This document shows, in pieces, positions 16,303 to 27,393 of a stretch of 64,000 bases of DNA. The stretch is from contig JADFDU010000054.1 in NCBI GenBank assembly GCA_018262775.1, forward strand, positions 1-64,000, in the 5' to 3' direction. The position numbers and the translations under genes were made by a program. This DNA comes from Rhodocyclaceae bacterium (GTDB lineage: Bacteria > Pseudomonadota > Gammaproteobacteria > Burkholderiales > Rhodocyclaceae). Numbering within the stretch: position 1 is the first letter of the stretch; every line of letters starts with the position of its first letter. The notes beneath the pieces were generated by a model. The model saw only the letters and a list, made by a program, of their open reading frames with translations, made no database searches and was not told the origin of the DNA.

Positions 16303-16485
16303 ATGACGCACCCCGCCCCCTATCGCACCTGGATGTGCCTGATTTGCGGCTTCATCTACGACGAGGCGGCGGGTCTGCCTGACGAGGGCATCCCCCCTGA
16401 TACCCGCTGGGAAGATGTGCCACCCAACTGGGCCTGCCCGGAGTGTGGCGCGCGCAAGGAAGATTTCGAACTGGTTGAAATCTGA
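16303..16485 (+). CDS. rubredoxin
   Basis: A 60-residue rubredoxin, a small iron-only electron carrier. The Fe is bound by two CxxCG knuckles: MCLICG (C12, C15) and CPECG (C45, C48), with the usual aromatic residues between them (Y19, W36, W43). It lies divergent from thiD and just upstream of the pilG operon, on the same strand but with 133 bases in between. The redox partner is unknown; in this clade the same neighbour pair recurs, but I see no functional link in the sequence. Confidence 0.96.
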   Translation: MTHPAPYRTWMCLICGFIYDEAAGLPDEGIPPDTRWEDVPPNWACPECGARKEDFELVEI

Positions 16486-16618
16486 GCCAATGGGTCAAAG
16501 TCGGCATGGAAATCACTGTTTTTAGGTTATAGTCGCACACTATGCTTGGCCGCGAAGTCAATTCAAGCGCTATGTCGAAAGTAGCAAGCAGCGGTCATGT
16601 GGGAGGAGGCGGAGGAGC

Positions 16619-17017
16619 GTGACAGAAGCAGTCAATCTGAACGGCGCCAAGGTGATGGTGATTGATGACAGCAACACCATCCGCCGCAGCGCCGAAATTT
16701 TTCTGGTGCAGGCCGGCTGCCAAGTCGTGTTGGCGGAAGACGGCTTCGATGCGCTGGCGAAGATTGCCGACCACCATCCCGACATCATTTTCTGCGACAT
16801 CATGATGCCGCGCCTCGACGGCTACCAGACGTGCGCACTCATCAAGAAGAACCTGCGCTTCGGCGCGACGCCAGTCATCATGCTCTCTTCCAAGGACGGC
16901 CTGTTCGATCGGGCGCGTGGCCGCATGGTCGGTTCCGACGAGTACCTGACCAAACCGTTCACCAAGGACAGCCTGCTTAAGGCGGTTGCTGCGCACATGC
17001 CGCAGCGTGTTTCATAA
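16619..17017 (+). CDS. pilG: twitching motility response regulator PilG
   Basis: A 132-residue single-domain CheY-like receiver: acidic pocket VMVIDDSN, phospho-acceptor aspartate in IIFCDIMMPRLDGY, threonine/serine in IMLSSKDG and lysine in YLTKPFT. In the Pil-Chp pathway PilG is phosphorylated by ChpA and promotes pilus extension and, in Pseudomonas, cAMP production. It starts at GTG 16619 with GGAGGAGC just upstream. It is the first gene of the pilGHIJ-chpA operon. Confidence 0.92.
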   Translation: MTEAVNLNGAKVMVIDDSNTIRRSAEIFLVQAGCQVVLAEDGFDALAKIADHHPDIIFCDIMMPRLDGYQTCALIKKNLRFGATPVIMLSSKDGLFDRARGRMVGSDEYLTKPFTKDSLLKAVAAHMPQRVS

Positions 17018-17042
17018 ATTGCATCCGGAACGAGGTAAGGAC

Positions 17043-17408
17043 ATGCCCATCAAGAAAATTCTCATTGTCGACGACTCGCCGACCGAGCGCCACGCATTGA
17101 GCGAACTGCTGGCCAAGAACGGCTACGTCGTAGTCACCGCCGAAAGCGGCGAGGAAGCCATCAGCAAGTCGAAATCCGACATGCCCGACCTGATCCTCAT
17201 GGATGTCGTCATGCCGGGCATGAACGGCTACCAGGCCACGCGTACCATCACGCGCGAGGAGGCCACCAAGCACATTCCCGTCGTCATGTGCACCAGCAAG
17301 GGGCAGGAGACGGACAAGATATGGGGCATGCGCCAGGGCGCCAACGATTACCTGGTCAAGCCGATCGACCCGAAGGTACTGCTGGAGAAGATCGCCGCGC
17401 TGGGCTGA
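17043..17408 (+). CDS. pilH: twitching motility response regulator PilH
   Basis: A 121-residue CheY-like receiver with KILIVDDSPTERH, the phosphorylated aspartate in LILMDVVMPGMNGY, VVMCTSKGQETD and the lysine in YLVKPID. PilH is the second regulator of the pathway, favouring pilus retraction or acting as a phosphate sink. ATG 17043 is the natural start, with GAGGTAAGGA upstream. It follows pilG by 25 bases. Confidence 0.92.
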   Translation: MPIKKILIVDDSPTERHALSELLAKNGYVVVTAESGEEAISKSKSDMPDLILMDVVMPGMNGYQATRTITREEATKHIPVVMCTSKGQETDKIWGMRQGANDYLVKPIDPKVLLEKIAALG

Positions 17409-17410
17409 GA

Positions 17411-17500
17411 TGAACAACCCCCACGCTCACGTCGTTCGCTGTTCCCCGAGGGGGTGCTTATCACCCTTCGGGCGGCTGTGCGTGCGCTGAGGGCCATAGC
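17411..17500. repeat. betaproteobacterial intergenic GC-rich repeat inside the pil operon
   Basis: The pilH-pilI gap holds a CCCCCACGCTCACGTCGTTCG ... CCCCGAGGGGGTGC ... CCTTCGGGCGGC sequence. It is of a type I recognise as a dispersed intergenic element in many betaproteobacteria. CCCCGAGGGG and related dyads could fold in mRNA and modulate expression between pilGH and pilIJ-chpA. Confidence 0.5.
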
Positions 17501-17502
17501 CG

Positions 17503-18021
17503 ATGGCAAGAAAAAAAATCAGCCTGCGGGAGTTCCAGGAAAGCCTGGGCCAGCGCCTCATCAGCGCCCGGGCTGGCCAAGGTACGCGCGCCCTGCTCGG
17601 CGTGCAGGCGGGACGGGATTACTGGCTGCTTAATCTGGCCGATTCGGGCGAGATCGTGCCCCTGCCGCCGCTGACCGGCGTGCCGCTAACCAGGCCGTGG
17701 TTTTGCGGCATGGCGAATATTCGTGGCACGTTATACAGCGTGGTGGATTTTTCCGCCTTTCAGGGAGGCGAACCGACGCCCCAGAATGCCGACAGCCGGC
17801 TGCTTATTGTTGGCGGGCGCTTCGGCATTAACAGCGCGCTGCTGGTGAATCGCACCCTGGGCTTGCGCAACATCGAACAAATGACGCCGCGGACGGCCGA
17901 AACCGACCCGCGACCATGGGTGGGCGAGCAGTACGCCGATCCGCAAGGCGGTGTATGGAAGCGGTTGAAGTTGAGAAACCTTCTTGGGTTGCCGGATTTT
18001 CTCGAGATCGGGCTGTCGTGA
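17503..18021 (+). CDS. pilI: CheW-like adaptor PilI
   Basis: A 172-residue protein with a single CheW domain (about residues 28-165). Typical pieces are GRDYWLLNLADSGEIVPLP, TRPWFCGMANIRGTLYSVVDFSAF and the C-terminal LRNLLGLPDFLEIGL. PilI couples the PilJ receptor to the ChpA kinase. It lies between the intergenic repeat and pilJ in the twitching operon. Confidence 0.9.
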   Translation: MARKKISLREFQESLGQRLISARAGQGTRALLGVQAGRDYWLLNLADSGEIVPLPPLTGVPLTRPWFCGMANIRGTLYSVVDFSAFQGGEPTPQNADSRLLIVGGRFGINSALLVNRTLGLRNIEQMTPRTAETDPRPWVGEQYADPQGGVWKRLKLRNLLGLPDFLEIGLS

Positions 18022-18071
18022 GCAGGGCAATGACCAGTTATCACTAGACGCTGCATAACGGAGACATCGGC

Positions 18072-20234
18072 ATGGCATTCAAGTTCAAGCTACCCACCCT
18101 GAAATCGCCGGAGGGCACGGAGATTTCCGCGGAGAACGCGCAGAGCACGATCATGGACGAGCTGCAGCAGGCCGCAGTACGCGGCGGCCGCTTCAAACTG
18201 CCCGGGATCGGCGACAAGCCAGTCGGCACGCAGTTGCAGCTGCTGGGCGGCTTCTTCGTCTTTTTCCTGTTTATCGTTGCCGTGGCGGCCTGGCTCGACA
18301 ACCGCGCCGCCACACATGGCACGGCCTATACCTCGGCGGCAGGACAGATGCGCATGCTCTCGCAGGCCATCGCCAAGTCCGCCCAGCTGGCTCTGCAGGG
18401 CGACGCGGCGGCATTCGCCGAACTGAAGGACGGTCGCAGCAATTTCGCCGTCCTCCTGGAACGCGTCACGCAAGGCGGCCCGATCGACGACATTACGGTG
18501 CCGCCCAGCCCGGATACCACGCAACCCGCTCTGCAGGCGCTGACGATCGAGTGGGCGAAAACCGAGAAGAATGCCGCCGTGGTGCTGGAACAAGAGAAAA
18601 ATCTGCAGCAGCTCGGCAAGTCGGTGTCGACCATCAATGCGAAGAATCCGCAACTGCTGGAACTGGCCGAACAGGTAGCTGCGCTCAAATTGCAGATCGG
18701 CGCCTCGGCGCGCGAAATCGCGGCCGCCAACCAGTTGGTCATGCTGACGCAGCGTCTGGCGAAAAACGCTAACGCGCTGCTGGTCGCCACTGCCATCGAC
18801 CCCGAGGTGGCCTTCCTGCTAGGCAAGGACACCAACACCTTCCGCGATGTGCTGGCCGCGCTGACCAAGGGTTCGGAGGCGATGCGCATCAACGCCGCCG
18901 GCGACCCCGAGACCAAAGAAAAACTGACTGAACTGGATACCGCGTTCAAGGAATATCAGGAGGCCGTTGCCGGCATTCTCGGCAACATGCAGCGCTTGGT
19001 GCAGGCGAAGCAGGCGGGTAGCAACATCTTCCGCGATAGCGTGCCGTTGTTGAAGGCGACGACGGACCTGTCCAACGCCTACGCGGCCGACATTGCCGCC
19101 CGCGTTACCAATATCTGGGTCATCTCGATCTTTGCTCTGCTCGCAGTGGCCATGCTGGCCCTCATGGCCAAGGTCTTTAACGACGATTCCGCCACGCGCC
19201 GGGAGCAGGCCGAGCGCCAGCGCCAGGAGGCGGAGATCTCCAAGAACGCCAGCCAGGAAGCCATTTTGCGGCTGATGAACGAAATGGGCGACCTCGCCGA
19301 CGGCGACCTGACGGTGCGCGCCACCGTCACCGAGGACATCACCGGCGCCATCGCCGACTCCGTGAACTACACGATTGAAGAACTCGGCGTGCTGGTGCGG
19401 CGAATCAACGATGCCGCCGGGCGCGTGGCAGCGGCATCCGCGGCCGCGCAGAAGACCTCGAATGAGCTCCTGGTCGCCACCGAGCGCCAGTCGCAGGAGA
19501 TCCAGCAGGCCGGCAGCAACGTGCTTGACATGGCGAAATCGATGAACCAGGTGTCTGGCGAGGCCATGGAGTCCGCGCAGGTGGCGCGCCAATCGCTGGA
19601 CGCTGCGCAAAAGGGTGCCGAGGCGGTGGAAAACTCTATCAAGGGCATGAACGAGATCCGCGATCAGATCCAGGAGACCTCCAAGCGGATCAAGCGCCTG
19701 GGTGAGTCCTCGCAGGAGATCGGCGAAATCGTGGAACTGATCTCGGACATTACCGAGCAGACAAACGTGCTGGCATTGAATGCCGCCATCCAGGCCGCCT
19801 CCGCAGGCGAAGCGGGCCGCGGCTTCACGGTAGTTGCGGAAGAAGTGCAGCGCCTCGCCGAACGCTCTGGCGAGGCGACGAAGCAGATTGCGGCGATCGT
19901 GAAGACGATTCAGACCGATACGCAGGATGCCGTTTCCGCCATGGAGAACTCGACGCGGGGCGTGGTAGATGGCGCCAGGCTGTCGGATGCTGCTGGTCAG
20001 GCGCTGCAAGAAATCTCGTCGGTATCGACCAACCTTGCCTCCCTCATCACATCGATCTCCTCAGCCACCCAGCAGCAAGCCGAGAACGCGACTCGCGTGG
20101 CGCAGAACATGCAAGGCATTCTGCAGGTCACCGAGCAGACAACCGTCGGCACCAAGCAGACTGCTGTATCGATCGGCCAGCTCGCCGAACTCGCCGTTGA
20201 ACTGAAAGGTTCGGTGTCGGGTTTCAAGGTCTGA
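18072..20234 (+). CDS. pilJ: methyl-accepting chemotaxis protein PilJ
   Basis: A 720-residue receptor. The first membrane helix lies at about 57-77 ([18 protein letters not shown]), then a PilJ-type helical periplasmic region, a second helix near 350-372 ([19 protein letters not shown]), a HAMP-like segment and the signalling hairpin [17 protein letters not shown] followed by [26 protein letters not shown]. In Pseudomonas PilJ senses retracted pilin or surface contact. No CheR- or CheB-like adaptation enzyme gene lies in this operon. Confidence 0.94.
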   Translation: MAFKFKLPTLKSPEGTEISAENAQSTIMDELQQAAVRGGRFKLPGIGDKPVGTQLQLLGGFFVFFLFIVAVAAWLDNRAATHGTAYTSAAGQMRMLSQAIAKSAQLALQGDAAAFAELKDGRSNFAVLLERVTQGGPIDDITVPPSPDTTQPALQALTIEWAKTEKNAAVVLEQEKNLQQLGKSVSTINAKNPQLLELAEQVAALKLQIGASAREIAAANQLVMLTQRLAKNANALLVATAIDPEVAFLLGKDTNTFRDVLAALTKGSEAMRINAAGDPETKEKLTELDTAFKEYQEAVAGILGNMQRLVQAKQAGSNIFRDSVPLLKATTDLSNAYAADIAARVTNIWVISIFALLAVAMLALMAKVFNDDSATRREQAERQRQEAEISKNASQEAILRLMNEMGDLADGDLTVRATVTEDITGAIADSVNYTIEELGVLVRRINDAAGRVAAASAAAQKTSNELLVATERQSQEIQQAGSNVLDMAKSMNQVSGEAMESAQVARQSLDAAQKGAEAVENSIKGMNEIRDQIQETSKRIKRLGESSQEIGEIVELISDITEQTNVLALNAAIQAASAGEAGRGFTVVAEEVQRLAERSGEATKQIAAIVKTIQTDTQDAVSAMENSTRGVVDGARLSDAAGQALQEISSVSTNLASLITSISSATQQQAENATRVAQNMQGILQVTEQTTVGTKQTAVSIGQLAELAVELKGSVSGFKV

Positions 20235-20258
20235 GGCGAGCGAAGCGCGGACGAAACC

Positions 20259-23200
20259 ATGGCTGCCACTACCGATCTTGATCTGGGTCCGCTGTCCTGG
20301 GTCAAGGGCGAGATTGATCTCGCCCTTGGGCGCGCCCACGATGCGCTCGGCAAGTTCGTGGAAAATTCTGGTGATTCCGCCCAGCTCAAGTTCGCCCGCA
20401 CCCATCTTCACCAAGCACATGGCGCGCTCTCGATTGTCGGCCTGGACGGCGTAACACAACTTTCCGAGGCGATCGAGCAGTTGTTGTCTGATGCCGAATG
20501 CGGTCAGGTCGCTGCCACGGCGGCGGTGAGCGAGTTAGCGCAGAGGGCGATTACCGCAATCCGCCAATACCTTGACGAGGTGGCGGGCGGCATGCCGAGC
20601 CAGCCGCTCAAGTTCCTGGAGATCTATCACGACCTGCTTGCGGCGCGCGGTGTTGAGCGCGTCGCACCAAGCGACTTGTTCTTTCCCGACCTTTCCTTGC
20701 GTCCGCCTAAGCGGACGGAGGAGCCCTCCTCGCTGCCCGCCAGCGAAGTTGCCACACGTTTGAAAGCCGAGCGTGCCCGATTCGAACGCGGTTTCCTGCG
20801 CTGGCTGCGCAACGCCGAGGATATCTCTGGCGTTGCTGAAATGCGCATGGCTGTTACTGCCATCGAAGCCACGCAGGCACTGCCCGCCGCACGGGCCTTC
20901 TGGTGGATCACGCTCGCCCTGCTCGATGCCTTGGCGGCACAACAGGTGCCCGGTGACTTCCATGTCAAGAAGCTCTGCGCCCGCATCGACCTGCAGATGC
21001 GCCGGTTACTGGAGGGCTCGAAGACTGTGTCCGAGCGACTGGTGCGCGATGCCTTATATTTTGTCGCCGTCGCCAAGGGGGGCGGCGCACTGGTGCGGCA
21101 GGTCAAGGAGACCTATCAACTCGATGCGCTGGTGCCGGTGCAAACGGCAGACATCGAGCCGCTCAAGCCGGTGCTGCGCGCCATGCGGGATTCGCTGGCG
21201 GCGGCTAAGGAAGCCTGGACTAAATTCTGTGTCGGTGCGGCGGCGGCATTGCCGCAGTTCCACGACCATGCCGTTACGTTGGCGAGCAAGGGTGGCGGAC
21301 TGATCAACGATCATCTGGCACGTCTGGTAGCCAGCATCGCTGAAGCGGCGCAGTGGCTGCGCAAGGACCCGCTCAAACAGAATGACATGATCGCGATGGA
21401 AATCGCGACCGCCCTGCTGTTGGCTGATAACGCCCTGGAGAACTACGAACAGTTGGGCACGGATTTTCCGCAACAGGCGGGAATCGTCACCGACAGACTG
21501 GGCGCCTTGATGCGGGGCGAAACCCTGACCGGTATGTCGGCGCCCGCCCTCGATGAAATGTCGCAGCGCGCCCAAGAGCGCCTGATGCTCGGCCAGGTGG
21601 CGCGGGAAATACTCACCAATCTGGCCCAGGTCGAGCAGGCGCTCGACGCCTTCTTCCGCGACACGAGCCGCCGGGAAGAGCTGTCGACGCTGGGGGGGGC
21701 ACTGAAACAGATCGAAGGGGCGCTGGTAATTCTGGGGCAGGACAAGGCGGTATCCCTCGTGCGCGACTGCGCTGCACGCATCAGGACTTTTGCCGATCCG
21801 GACAACTTGCCGCAACAACCGGAATTCGAAGCCGTGGCGCACAGCCTGTCCGGACTGGGCTTTTTTGTCGAGGCCTTGCAGCATGGACCGGCTGACCTAG
21901 ATGAGATTCTCAAGCCGGTGCAGCCCAAGATCAGGCCTGTCGAAGAGGAGGACGCGGAAACCGCAACCGCCTCGGTCGAAGATGAACTGGAACGGCAGAG
22001 ACACGAAACCCGGGCTCTCGTCACGGCGCTGCGCGAAAAACCGCAGGATGAAGGGGCACGAGCCGACCTGAAACAGCATCTGGAAATCATTCGCCAGGAT
22101 GCCAGCCTGGTGGCAGATGCCAGACTCGAGGATGAAGCGAGAGCGGCGCTGGCGGCGCTGGACAGCGCTTCTGGCGACACCGCGGGCCACGTTGAGGAGG
22201 CCATGGCGCGCGTTTCGCCCACGGGCTCCATCAGCATGGCGGCACCCTCGGCTGAAACTCTGCGGCTGGCAGAAGCGCCTAGCGAAGAAGTCGATGCCGA
22301 ACTGCTTGCCATCTTCCTTGAAGAGGCGCATGAGGTGCTGGCCACCATAGGCGAGCACCTGGAATTATCGCGTGGCCAACCGCACAACCACGAGCATCTG
22401 ACGACTATTCGTCGCGGTTTTCATACCCTGAAGGGCAGCGGTCGCATGGTCGGATTGGCTGACTTGGGTGAGACCGCCTGGGCGATCGAGCAGGTGATGA
22501 ACAAATGGCTGCAGGCCGAACAGGATGCCACGCCCCCCCTGTACCACTTGGTGGAGGAGGCACACGCACTGTTCAGTGCTTGGGTCGTGCAGCTGGAAGC
22601 TGGAGGTGGAACGCACAAGGACGCCGCAACCCTGGTGGCGCTGGCCGAGCGGGTCAAAGCCGGTGAAGAGGTTCCGGGCCAGGCAGACGAGACAGGCCAA
22701 CAGGCCGGCGAGTTGCCGGAAGTGGAAGCGCGCATAGAGGAAGCCGTGGCGGTGGAGGCGGAGGAAATCCCGCCGAATCAGCCCGGGGATAGCGATACTC
22801 AACCGCAGTCCGAGGAGGCTGTCTCCGAGGCGGACTTCCAGGAGCAGGTCGAGGTGCCGGCCGCCGACGATACCGTCGCGTTGGGCGAGTTGATCGTATC
22901 CCGCTCGCTCTACGACATGTACGTCGGCGAAGCACGTGGCCATCTTGCCGTCTTGCGCCTTGATCTGAATTCGCTCAAGCTGACGCCGCAAGTGCCACCG
23001 GAAGAAATGGTGCGTGCCGCGCATACCCTGGCTGGCATTTCCGGCACGGTCGGTATCGACCCGGTCAACCGCTTGGCATTGTCGCTTGAGCACGCACTGC
23101 TGAGGCTGGCGCGTGGCAGCCAGAGTTGCAACAGCGGGCAGATCGGTCTGCTCGGCACGGCCATTTCCACCCTCGATGCCATGATTGCCTCGGTCGCCGA

Positions 23201-25799
23201 ACAGGACGTACCGCACGGTGCGGATGGGCTCGCCGCCGAACTCGACGAGGTGGCGCGAGCGACACAGCCGGCCGCGCTCGAATTAAGCGTGGTACCGCCG
23301 GTCGAGCCGGAACCTGCTTCGACAGAGGCAGCACCTACCCCTGATGCGTCGGTCGACATGCTGGAAGTGGGGGAAGCCCTTCACGAGGCGCCTGACACGG
23401 CGATTCCGTCCCTGGAGGAAGCCTCGATAACGCCTGCACCCGAGCGGGAGGAGCTGCTGACCGAGCGGGCGTCCGCAGTTCCCACGCTGTCGGAGGAGAC
23501 TGCGGAAACAGCCGAGGAGCGGCGCAAGCTGCGCCTGCGCGACGACCTCGATGAGCAGTTGCTGCCGATATTCCTGGAGGAGGCGGTCGATCTCATCAAC
23601 GAGATCGGTGTCGAGCTGCGTAACTGGCATGAGAGCCCGCAGAATATGGAAGCGGCCGGTGCGCTGGCGCGGCTGCTGCACACCTTGAAGGGCAGTGCCC
23701 GCATGGCCGGTGCCATGGGCATGGGCGAGCTGGTGCACAGCATGGAAACGCGTCTTGAGAACGCCTTGGCGGCGGAAGCGGTGACGCCCCAATTCCTGGA
23801 TGAACTCGATACCTCCTTCGACCGTGCCAACTTCCTCCTCGACGGTCTGCGCACACGCGCGGCAGGAGTTGTCGAGGACGAGGCTGGGGTCTTGGCTGTT
23901 GTCACAGGTGTTGCGCCCCAAGTCGAACGTGCCGCCGCAGAGGAAATCGAGGCAGAAACAATTGCTGCGCGTACCATGCTGCGCGTGCGTGCCGACCAGG
24001 TCGATCGACTGGTCAACGAGGCGGGTGAATTGTCGATTGCCCGCTCACGCATCGAGGGAGAGATGCGTGCCCTGCGCGGATCGCTGCTCGATTTGACGGA
24101 AAACGTCATCCGCCTGCGCAACCAGCTGCGCGAGATCGAGATCCAGGCTGAATCTCAGATGCAGTCGCGCATGGCGCAGGCGCACGAGGAGCAGGCGGAC
24201 TTCGATCCCCTCGAATTCGACCGCTTTACGCGCTTCCAGGAAATCACTCGCATGATGGCTGAGAGCGTGAACGACGTCACCACCGTGCAGCATGCGCTGT
24301 TGCGCAACCTCGACCATGCCGATGCTGCCATCGTCAGCCAGGCGCGGCAGAACAAGGAACTGACGCAGTCCCTGATGGGCGTGCGCATGATCCCCTTCAA
24401 CGCCGTTGCCGACCGCCTCTACCGGGTCGTGCGGCTGACGGCGAAGGAGCTGGGCAAGAAGGCCAACCTCGACATACGCGGCGGCCAGGTGGAACTGGAT
24501 CGCTCCGTGCTGGAAAAAATGACTGGCCCGATCGAACACCTGCTACGCAATGCCATCACCCATGGCCTCGAAGGAGGCGCACAAAGGCAGGCGGCAGGCA
24601 AGGCGGAGATCGGCGAGATCGGCCTGACGCTTTCCCAGGAAGGCAACGAGATCGTCATCGACATGGCTGATGACGGCGCCGGTTTAGACTTCGAGCGCAT
24701 CCGCAGCAAAGCCGTCGAACAGGGATTGCTGGCGGCGGATGCTTATCCGGATGAAGCATCCCTGACGGATTACATTTTCCATGCCGGCTTTTCGACGGCC
24801 AGAGAACTGACAGAAATTGCCGGCCGCGGCGTCGGCATGGACGTGGTGAAATCAGAGACCGCGCAGCTGGGCGGGCGCATCGAAGTCAGTTCGGCGCCCA
24901 GGAAAGGTGCGCGATTCCGCATTTACCTGCCGCTGACACTGGCGGTAACGCAAGCCTTGCTCGTGCGGGCAGGAGGGCGCAAGTACGCCATTCCCTCCGT
25001 GATGGTCGAGCAGGTCATGGAACTCAAAGAGGCGGCGATCGAAAAAATCCGTGCCGAAGGCGCGGCGGAATGGCTGGGCAACCGCTTTCCGTATCATTTT
25101 CTGCCGCGCCTGCTGGGCGATGCGCAGGCTATGCCGGAGCAGCAGCGTCGTTATTCGCTGCTCCTGCTGCGCGCTGGTGCGCAGCGTGTTTCGGTACAGG
25201 TGGACGAGTTGCGCGGCAACCAGGAAATGGTCATCAAGAACATCGGGCCGCAGCTGGCGCGGGTTATCGGCATTGCCGGCGCCACCGTGCTTGGTGACGG
25301 AGAGGTGGTGCTGATCCTCAACCCCATTGCACTCGCCAGCCGCGAAATCAGGCCGCTGGCCCAAGAAGCGGCGCAGCCCGTCGTGCCGAGGGAGAAGGCA
25401 TACGCGGCACCGCGCTTGCCGACGGTGATGATCGTCGATGATTCCCTCACGGTACGCAAGATTGCGGGTCGGCTCCTCTCGCGAGAGGGCTATCATGTTC
25501 TCACGGCGAAAGACGGCGTCGACGCCCTGGAACAGTTGCTGGATGTCGTTCCGGACGTGATGCTGGTCGATATCGAGATGCCACGCATGGACGGCTTCGA
25601 CCTGACGCGCAACGTGCGCGCTGATACACGCCTGAAAAATGTGCCCATCATCATGATTACTTCCCGTACGGCGGACAAGCACCGCAACTACGCCAGGGAG
25701 ATCGGCGTCAACCACTACCTAGGCAAGCCCTACCAGGAAGACGAACTGCTGGGACTGGTCGCCGGCTATACCCGCCAGACGACTTTCGCGCCAGCGTGA
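20259..25799 (+). CDS. chpA: hybrid histidine kinase ChpA/PilL of the twitching pathway
   Basis: A 1846-residue CheA-type kinase. Hpt domains with phosphorylatable histidines are seen at H722 (HTLKGSGRM) and H1141 (HTLKGSARM); a more degenerate one has H922 ([11 protein letters not shown]). Helical Hpt-like material fills the first 680 residues. The core has a dimerisation helix region (about 1265-1400), an HATPase domain (N-box LLRNAITHG at about N1431, [14 protein letters not shown]), a CheW-like regulatory domain (about 1560-1700) and a C-terminal receiver with D1771 ([11 protein letters not shown]). It phosphorylates PilG and PilH and is the last pil gene here. Confidence 0.94.
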   Translation: MAATTDLDLGPLSWVKGEIDLALGRAHDALGKFVENSGDSAQLKFARTHLHQAHGALSIVGLDGVTQLSEAIEQLLSDAECGQVAATAAVSELAQRAITAIRQYLDEVAGGMPSQPLKFLEIYHDLLAARGVERVAPSDLFFPDLSLRPPKRTEEPSSLPASEVATRLKAERARFERGFLRWLRNAEDISGVAEMRMAVTAIEATQALPAARAFWWITLALLDALAAQQVPGDFHVKKLCARIDLQMRRLLEGSKTVSERLVRDALYFVAVAKGGGALVRQVKETYQLDALVPVQTADIEPLKPVLRAMRDSLAAAKEAWTKFCVGAAAALPQFHDHAVTLASKGGGLINDHLARLVASIAEAAQWLRKDPLKQNDMIAMEIATALLLADNALENYEQLGTDFPQQAGIVTDRLGALMRGETLTGMSAPALDEMSQRAQERLMLGQVAREILTNLAQVEQALDAFFRDTSRREELSTLGGALKQIEGALVILGQDKAVSLVRDCAARIRTFADPDNLPQQPEFEAVAHSLSGLGFFVEALQHGPADLDEILKPVQPKIRPVEEEDAETATASVEDELERQRHETRALVTALREKPQDEGARADLKQHLEIIRQDASLVADARLEDEARAALAALDSASGDTAGHVEEAMARVSPTGSISMAAPSAETLRLAEAPSEEVDAELLAIFLEEAHEVLATIGEHLELSRGQPHNHEHLTTIRRGFHTLKGSGRMVGLADLGETAWAIEQVMNKWLQAEQDATPPLYHLVEEAHALFSAWVVQLEAGGGTHKDAATLVALAERVKAGEEVPGQADETGQQAGELPEVEARIEEAVAVEAEEIPPNQPGDSDTQPQSEEAVSEADFQEQVEVPAADDTVALGELIVSRSLYDMYVGEARGHLAVLRLDLNSLKLTPQVPPEEMVRAAHTLAGISGTVGIDPVNRLALSLEHALLRLARGSQSCNSGQIGLLGTAISTLDAMIASVAEQDVPHGADGLAAELDEVARATQPAALELSVVPPVEPEPASTEAAPTPDASVDMLEVGEALHEAPDTAIPSLEEASITPAPEREELLTERASAVPTLSEETAETAEERRKLRLRDDLDEQLLPIFLEEAVDLINEIGVELRNWHESPQNMEAAGALARLLHTLKGSARMAGAMGMGELVHSMETRLENALAAEAVTPQFLDELDTSFDRANFLLDGLRTRAAGVVEDEAGVLAVVTGVAPQVERAAAEEIEAETIAARTMLRVRADQVDRLVNEAGELSIARSRIEGEMRALRGSLLDLTENVIRLRNQLREIEIQAESQMQSRMAQAHEEQADFDPLEFDRFTRFQEITRMMAESVNDVTTVQHALLRNLDHADAAIVSQARQNKELTQSLMGVRMIPFNAVADRLYRVVRLTAKELGKKANLDIRGGQVELDRSVLEKMTGPIEHLLRNAITHGLEGGAQRQAAGKAEIGEIGLTLSQEGNEIVIDMADDGAGLDFERIRSKAVEQGLLAADAYPDEASLTDYIFHAGFSTARELTEIAGRGVGMDVVKSETAQLGGRIEVSSAPRKGARFRIYLPLTLAVTQALLVRAGGRKYAIPSVMVEQVMELKEAAIEKIRAEGAAEWLGNRFPYHFLPRLLGDAQAMPEQQRRYSLLLLRAGAQRVSVQVDELRGNQEMVIKNIGPQLARVIGIAGATVLGDGEVVLILNPIALASREIRPLAQEAAQPVVPREKAYAAPRLPTVMIVDDSLTVRKIAGRLLSREGYHVLTAKDGVDALEQLLDVVPDVMLVDIEMPRMDGFDLTRNVRADTRLKNVPIIMITSRTADKHRNYAREIGVNHYLGKPYQEDELLGLVAGYTRQTTFAPA

Positions 25800-25810
25800 C
25801 ATGGGCCGGC

Positions 25811-25840
25811 TTGGACGCCGGCGGTTGCGCGGATTACAAT
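25811..25840 (+). promoter_or_regulatory. candidate promoter for yqgE-ruvX-pyr operon
   Basis: TTGGAC (25811-25816) and TACAAT (25835-25840) are separated by 18 bases just downstream of chpA. The -10 matches five of six consensus bases, the -35 only three. If real, transcription would begin close to the GTG at 25847, so that start would be nearly leaderless. Confidence 0.35.
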
Positions 25841-25846
25841 GCGGAC

Positions 25847-26413
25847 GTGGTTCATCAAGACGTCAACTTCACGCACCATTTCCTGATCGCCATGCCTGCC
25901 ATGGTCGACCCGAATTTTGCACGCACACTGACCTACATCTGCGAACATAACGAGCAGGGGGCGCTCGGCATCGTCATCAACCGCCCGCTCGACATGACGG
26001 TGGAGGCGCTATTCGAGCGCATTGACATCCCCCTGGAGGTCAAGCACTTTGGCGCACTGCCGGTGATGTTCGGAGGGCCGGTGCAGACCGACAGGGGCTT
26101 CGTCCTGCACCGGCCCGTGGGCCAATGGCAAGCAACGCTACCGGTGAAGGATGAATTGGGTCTGACCAGTTCAAGAGACATCCTCCAGGCGGTTGGCAGT
26201 GCCGGAAAACCAGACGAATTCATCGTTTCACTCGGTTATGCTGGCTGGGCTGCCGGCCAGCTGGAACATGAGCTGGCGCAAAATGCCTGGCTCACAGTGG
26301 CGGCCGATGCGCAGATCCTTTTCGGCTTGCCTCCCGAGGAGCGCCTGCCGGCGGCGATGCAGTTGCTTGGCTTCGATCTGGCCAACCTGTCCGATGTGGC
26401 GGGGCATGCCTGA
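25847..26413 (+). CDS. yqgE: YqgE/AlgH family protein (UPF0301)
   Basis: A 188-residue cytoplasmic protein of unknown biochemical role. Family motifs are clear: [51 protein letters not shown] and [14 protein letters not shown] near the C-terminus. The family is usually next to ruvX, as here. The GTG at 25847 matches the usual short N-terminus; an in-frame GTG at 25796, overlapping chpA by 4 bases, would add 17 residues and couple it to chpA. Confidence 0.9.
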   Translation: MVHQDVNFTHHFLIAMPAMVDPNFARTLTYICEHNEQGALGIVINRPLDMTVEALFERIDIPLEVKHFGALPVMFGGPVQTDRGFVLHRPVGQWQATLPVKDELGLTSSRDILQAVGSAGKPDEFIVSLGYAGWAAGQLEHELAQNAWLTVAADAQILFGLPPEERLPAAMQLLGFDLANLSDVAGHA

Positions 26414-26456
26414 AAAGGTGAGTGCGGTGGCATTCAAGAGTAGAATGCCGTTTTTG

Positions 26457-26912
26457 ATGGTATCCCCTCCCTCCCTCCCCTGCCTCCGGCGCGCAGACGA
26501 CGGCACCGTTCTGGCATTCGATTTCGGCTTGAAGCGCATCGGCGTTGCCATCGGTGAAACCCTCCTCGGGCGAGCCAATGCCCTCGCCACCATCGAAGCC
26601 GAGACCAATGAAGCGCGCTTCACTGCGATTACCCGCCTCATCCAGGAATGGCAGCCGACCCTGCTGGTCGTCGGATTGCCGCTTGCGCTGGATGGTACTG
26701 TACACGGGATGACCGCCCGCTGCCGCCGCTTTGCCAATCAGCTGCAAGGCCGCTTTGGCCTTCCTGTGGCACTGACCGACGAGCGGCTCACTTCAGCCGC
26801 GGCCGATGCCGAACTGCGCGAAGCCGGCCTTGACTGGCGGCGGCGCAAAGGCAAGGTTGATGCGCTCGCCGCGCAGCACATCCTGCAGGACTATTTCGAT
26901 GCTGCTGCCTGA
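26457..26912 (+). CDS. ruvX: Holliday junction resolvase-like protein RuvX (YqgF)
   Basis: A 151-residue RNase H-fold nuclease needed for 16S rRNA 5' processing and possibly junction resolution. It shows the metal-site strand [38 protein letters not shown] and the C-terminal [17 protein letters not shown] with the last aspartate. The start is uncertain: in-frame ATGs at 26406, 26445 and 26457 are possible; the last gives the usual length. It overlaps pyrR by 14 bases. Confidence 0.92.
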   Translation: MVSPPSLPCLRRADDGTVLAFDFGLKRIGVAIGETLLGRANALATIEAETNEARFTAITRLIQEWQPTLLVVGLPLALDGTVHGMTARCRRFANQLQGRFGLPVALTDERLTSAAADAELREAGLDWRRRKGKVDALAAQHILQDYFDAAA

Positions 26913-27393
26913 CGCAGAACGACTTTGCGCCGCATTGGCGGACAGCGTGCGCCCGGACGTGCATCCGGATACGGCGCTGATCGGCATCCACACCGGGGGT
27001 GTCTGGGTGGCCGACCGCCTGCATGCCGCGCTCGGTCTGAAAACGCCCCTTGGCAGCCTCGATGTCTCGTTCTATCGCGACGACTTCAGCCGCAGCGGAC
27101 TGCATGCCCAGCTCAAGAAATCGGATATGCCCTTTGCAGTGGAAGACTGTCCGATCATCATTGTCGATGACGTGCTTTACACCGGCCGCACCATCCGCGC
27201 CGCCATGAACGAGATATTCGATTACGGCCGCCCGGCGCGCATCGATCTCGCCGTGCTGATCGACCGGGGCGGACGTGAGCTGCCGGTCTGTCCGCGCTGG
27301 ACCGCGCAGACTTTGGAGGTCGGAGCGGGCAAGAATCTGCAACTGGAGCGCAGCGAAGCGGGGGTACTGACACTAAGGTTGGTCGATGCTTAA
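26899..27393 (+). CDS. pyrR: PyrR: pyrimidine operon regulator/uracil phosphoribosyltransferase
   Basis: A 164-residue type I phosphoribosyltransferase. The PRPP loop [14 protein letters not shown] is at about 91-104 and the N-terminus carries [13 protein letters not shown]. In Bacillus PyrR binds pyr mRNA and also makes UMP. In Gram-negative bacteria next to pyrB its regulatory role is less certain, and no anti-terminator hairpin is evident in the 8-base pyrR-pyrB overlap. ATG 26899 has AGGA 8 bases upstream and lies inside the ruvX 3' end. Confidence 0.92.
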   Translation: MLLPDAERLCAALADSVRPDVHPDTALIGIHTGGVWVADRLHAALGLKTPLGSLDVSFYRDDFSRSGLHAQLKKSDMPFAVEDCPIIIVDDVLYTGRTIRAAMNEIFDYGRPARIDLAVLIDRGGRELPVCPRWTAQTLEVGAGKNLQLERSEAGVLTLRLVDA

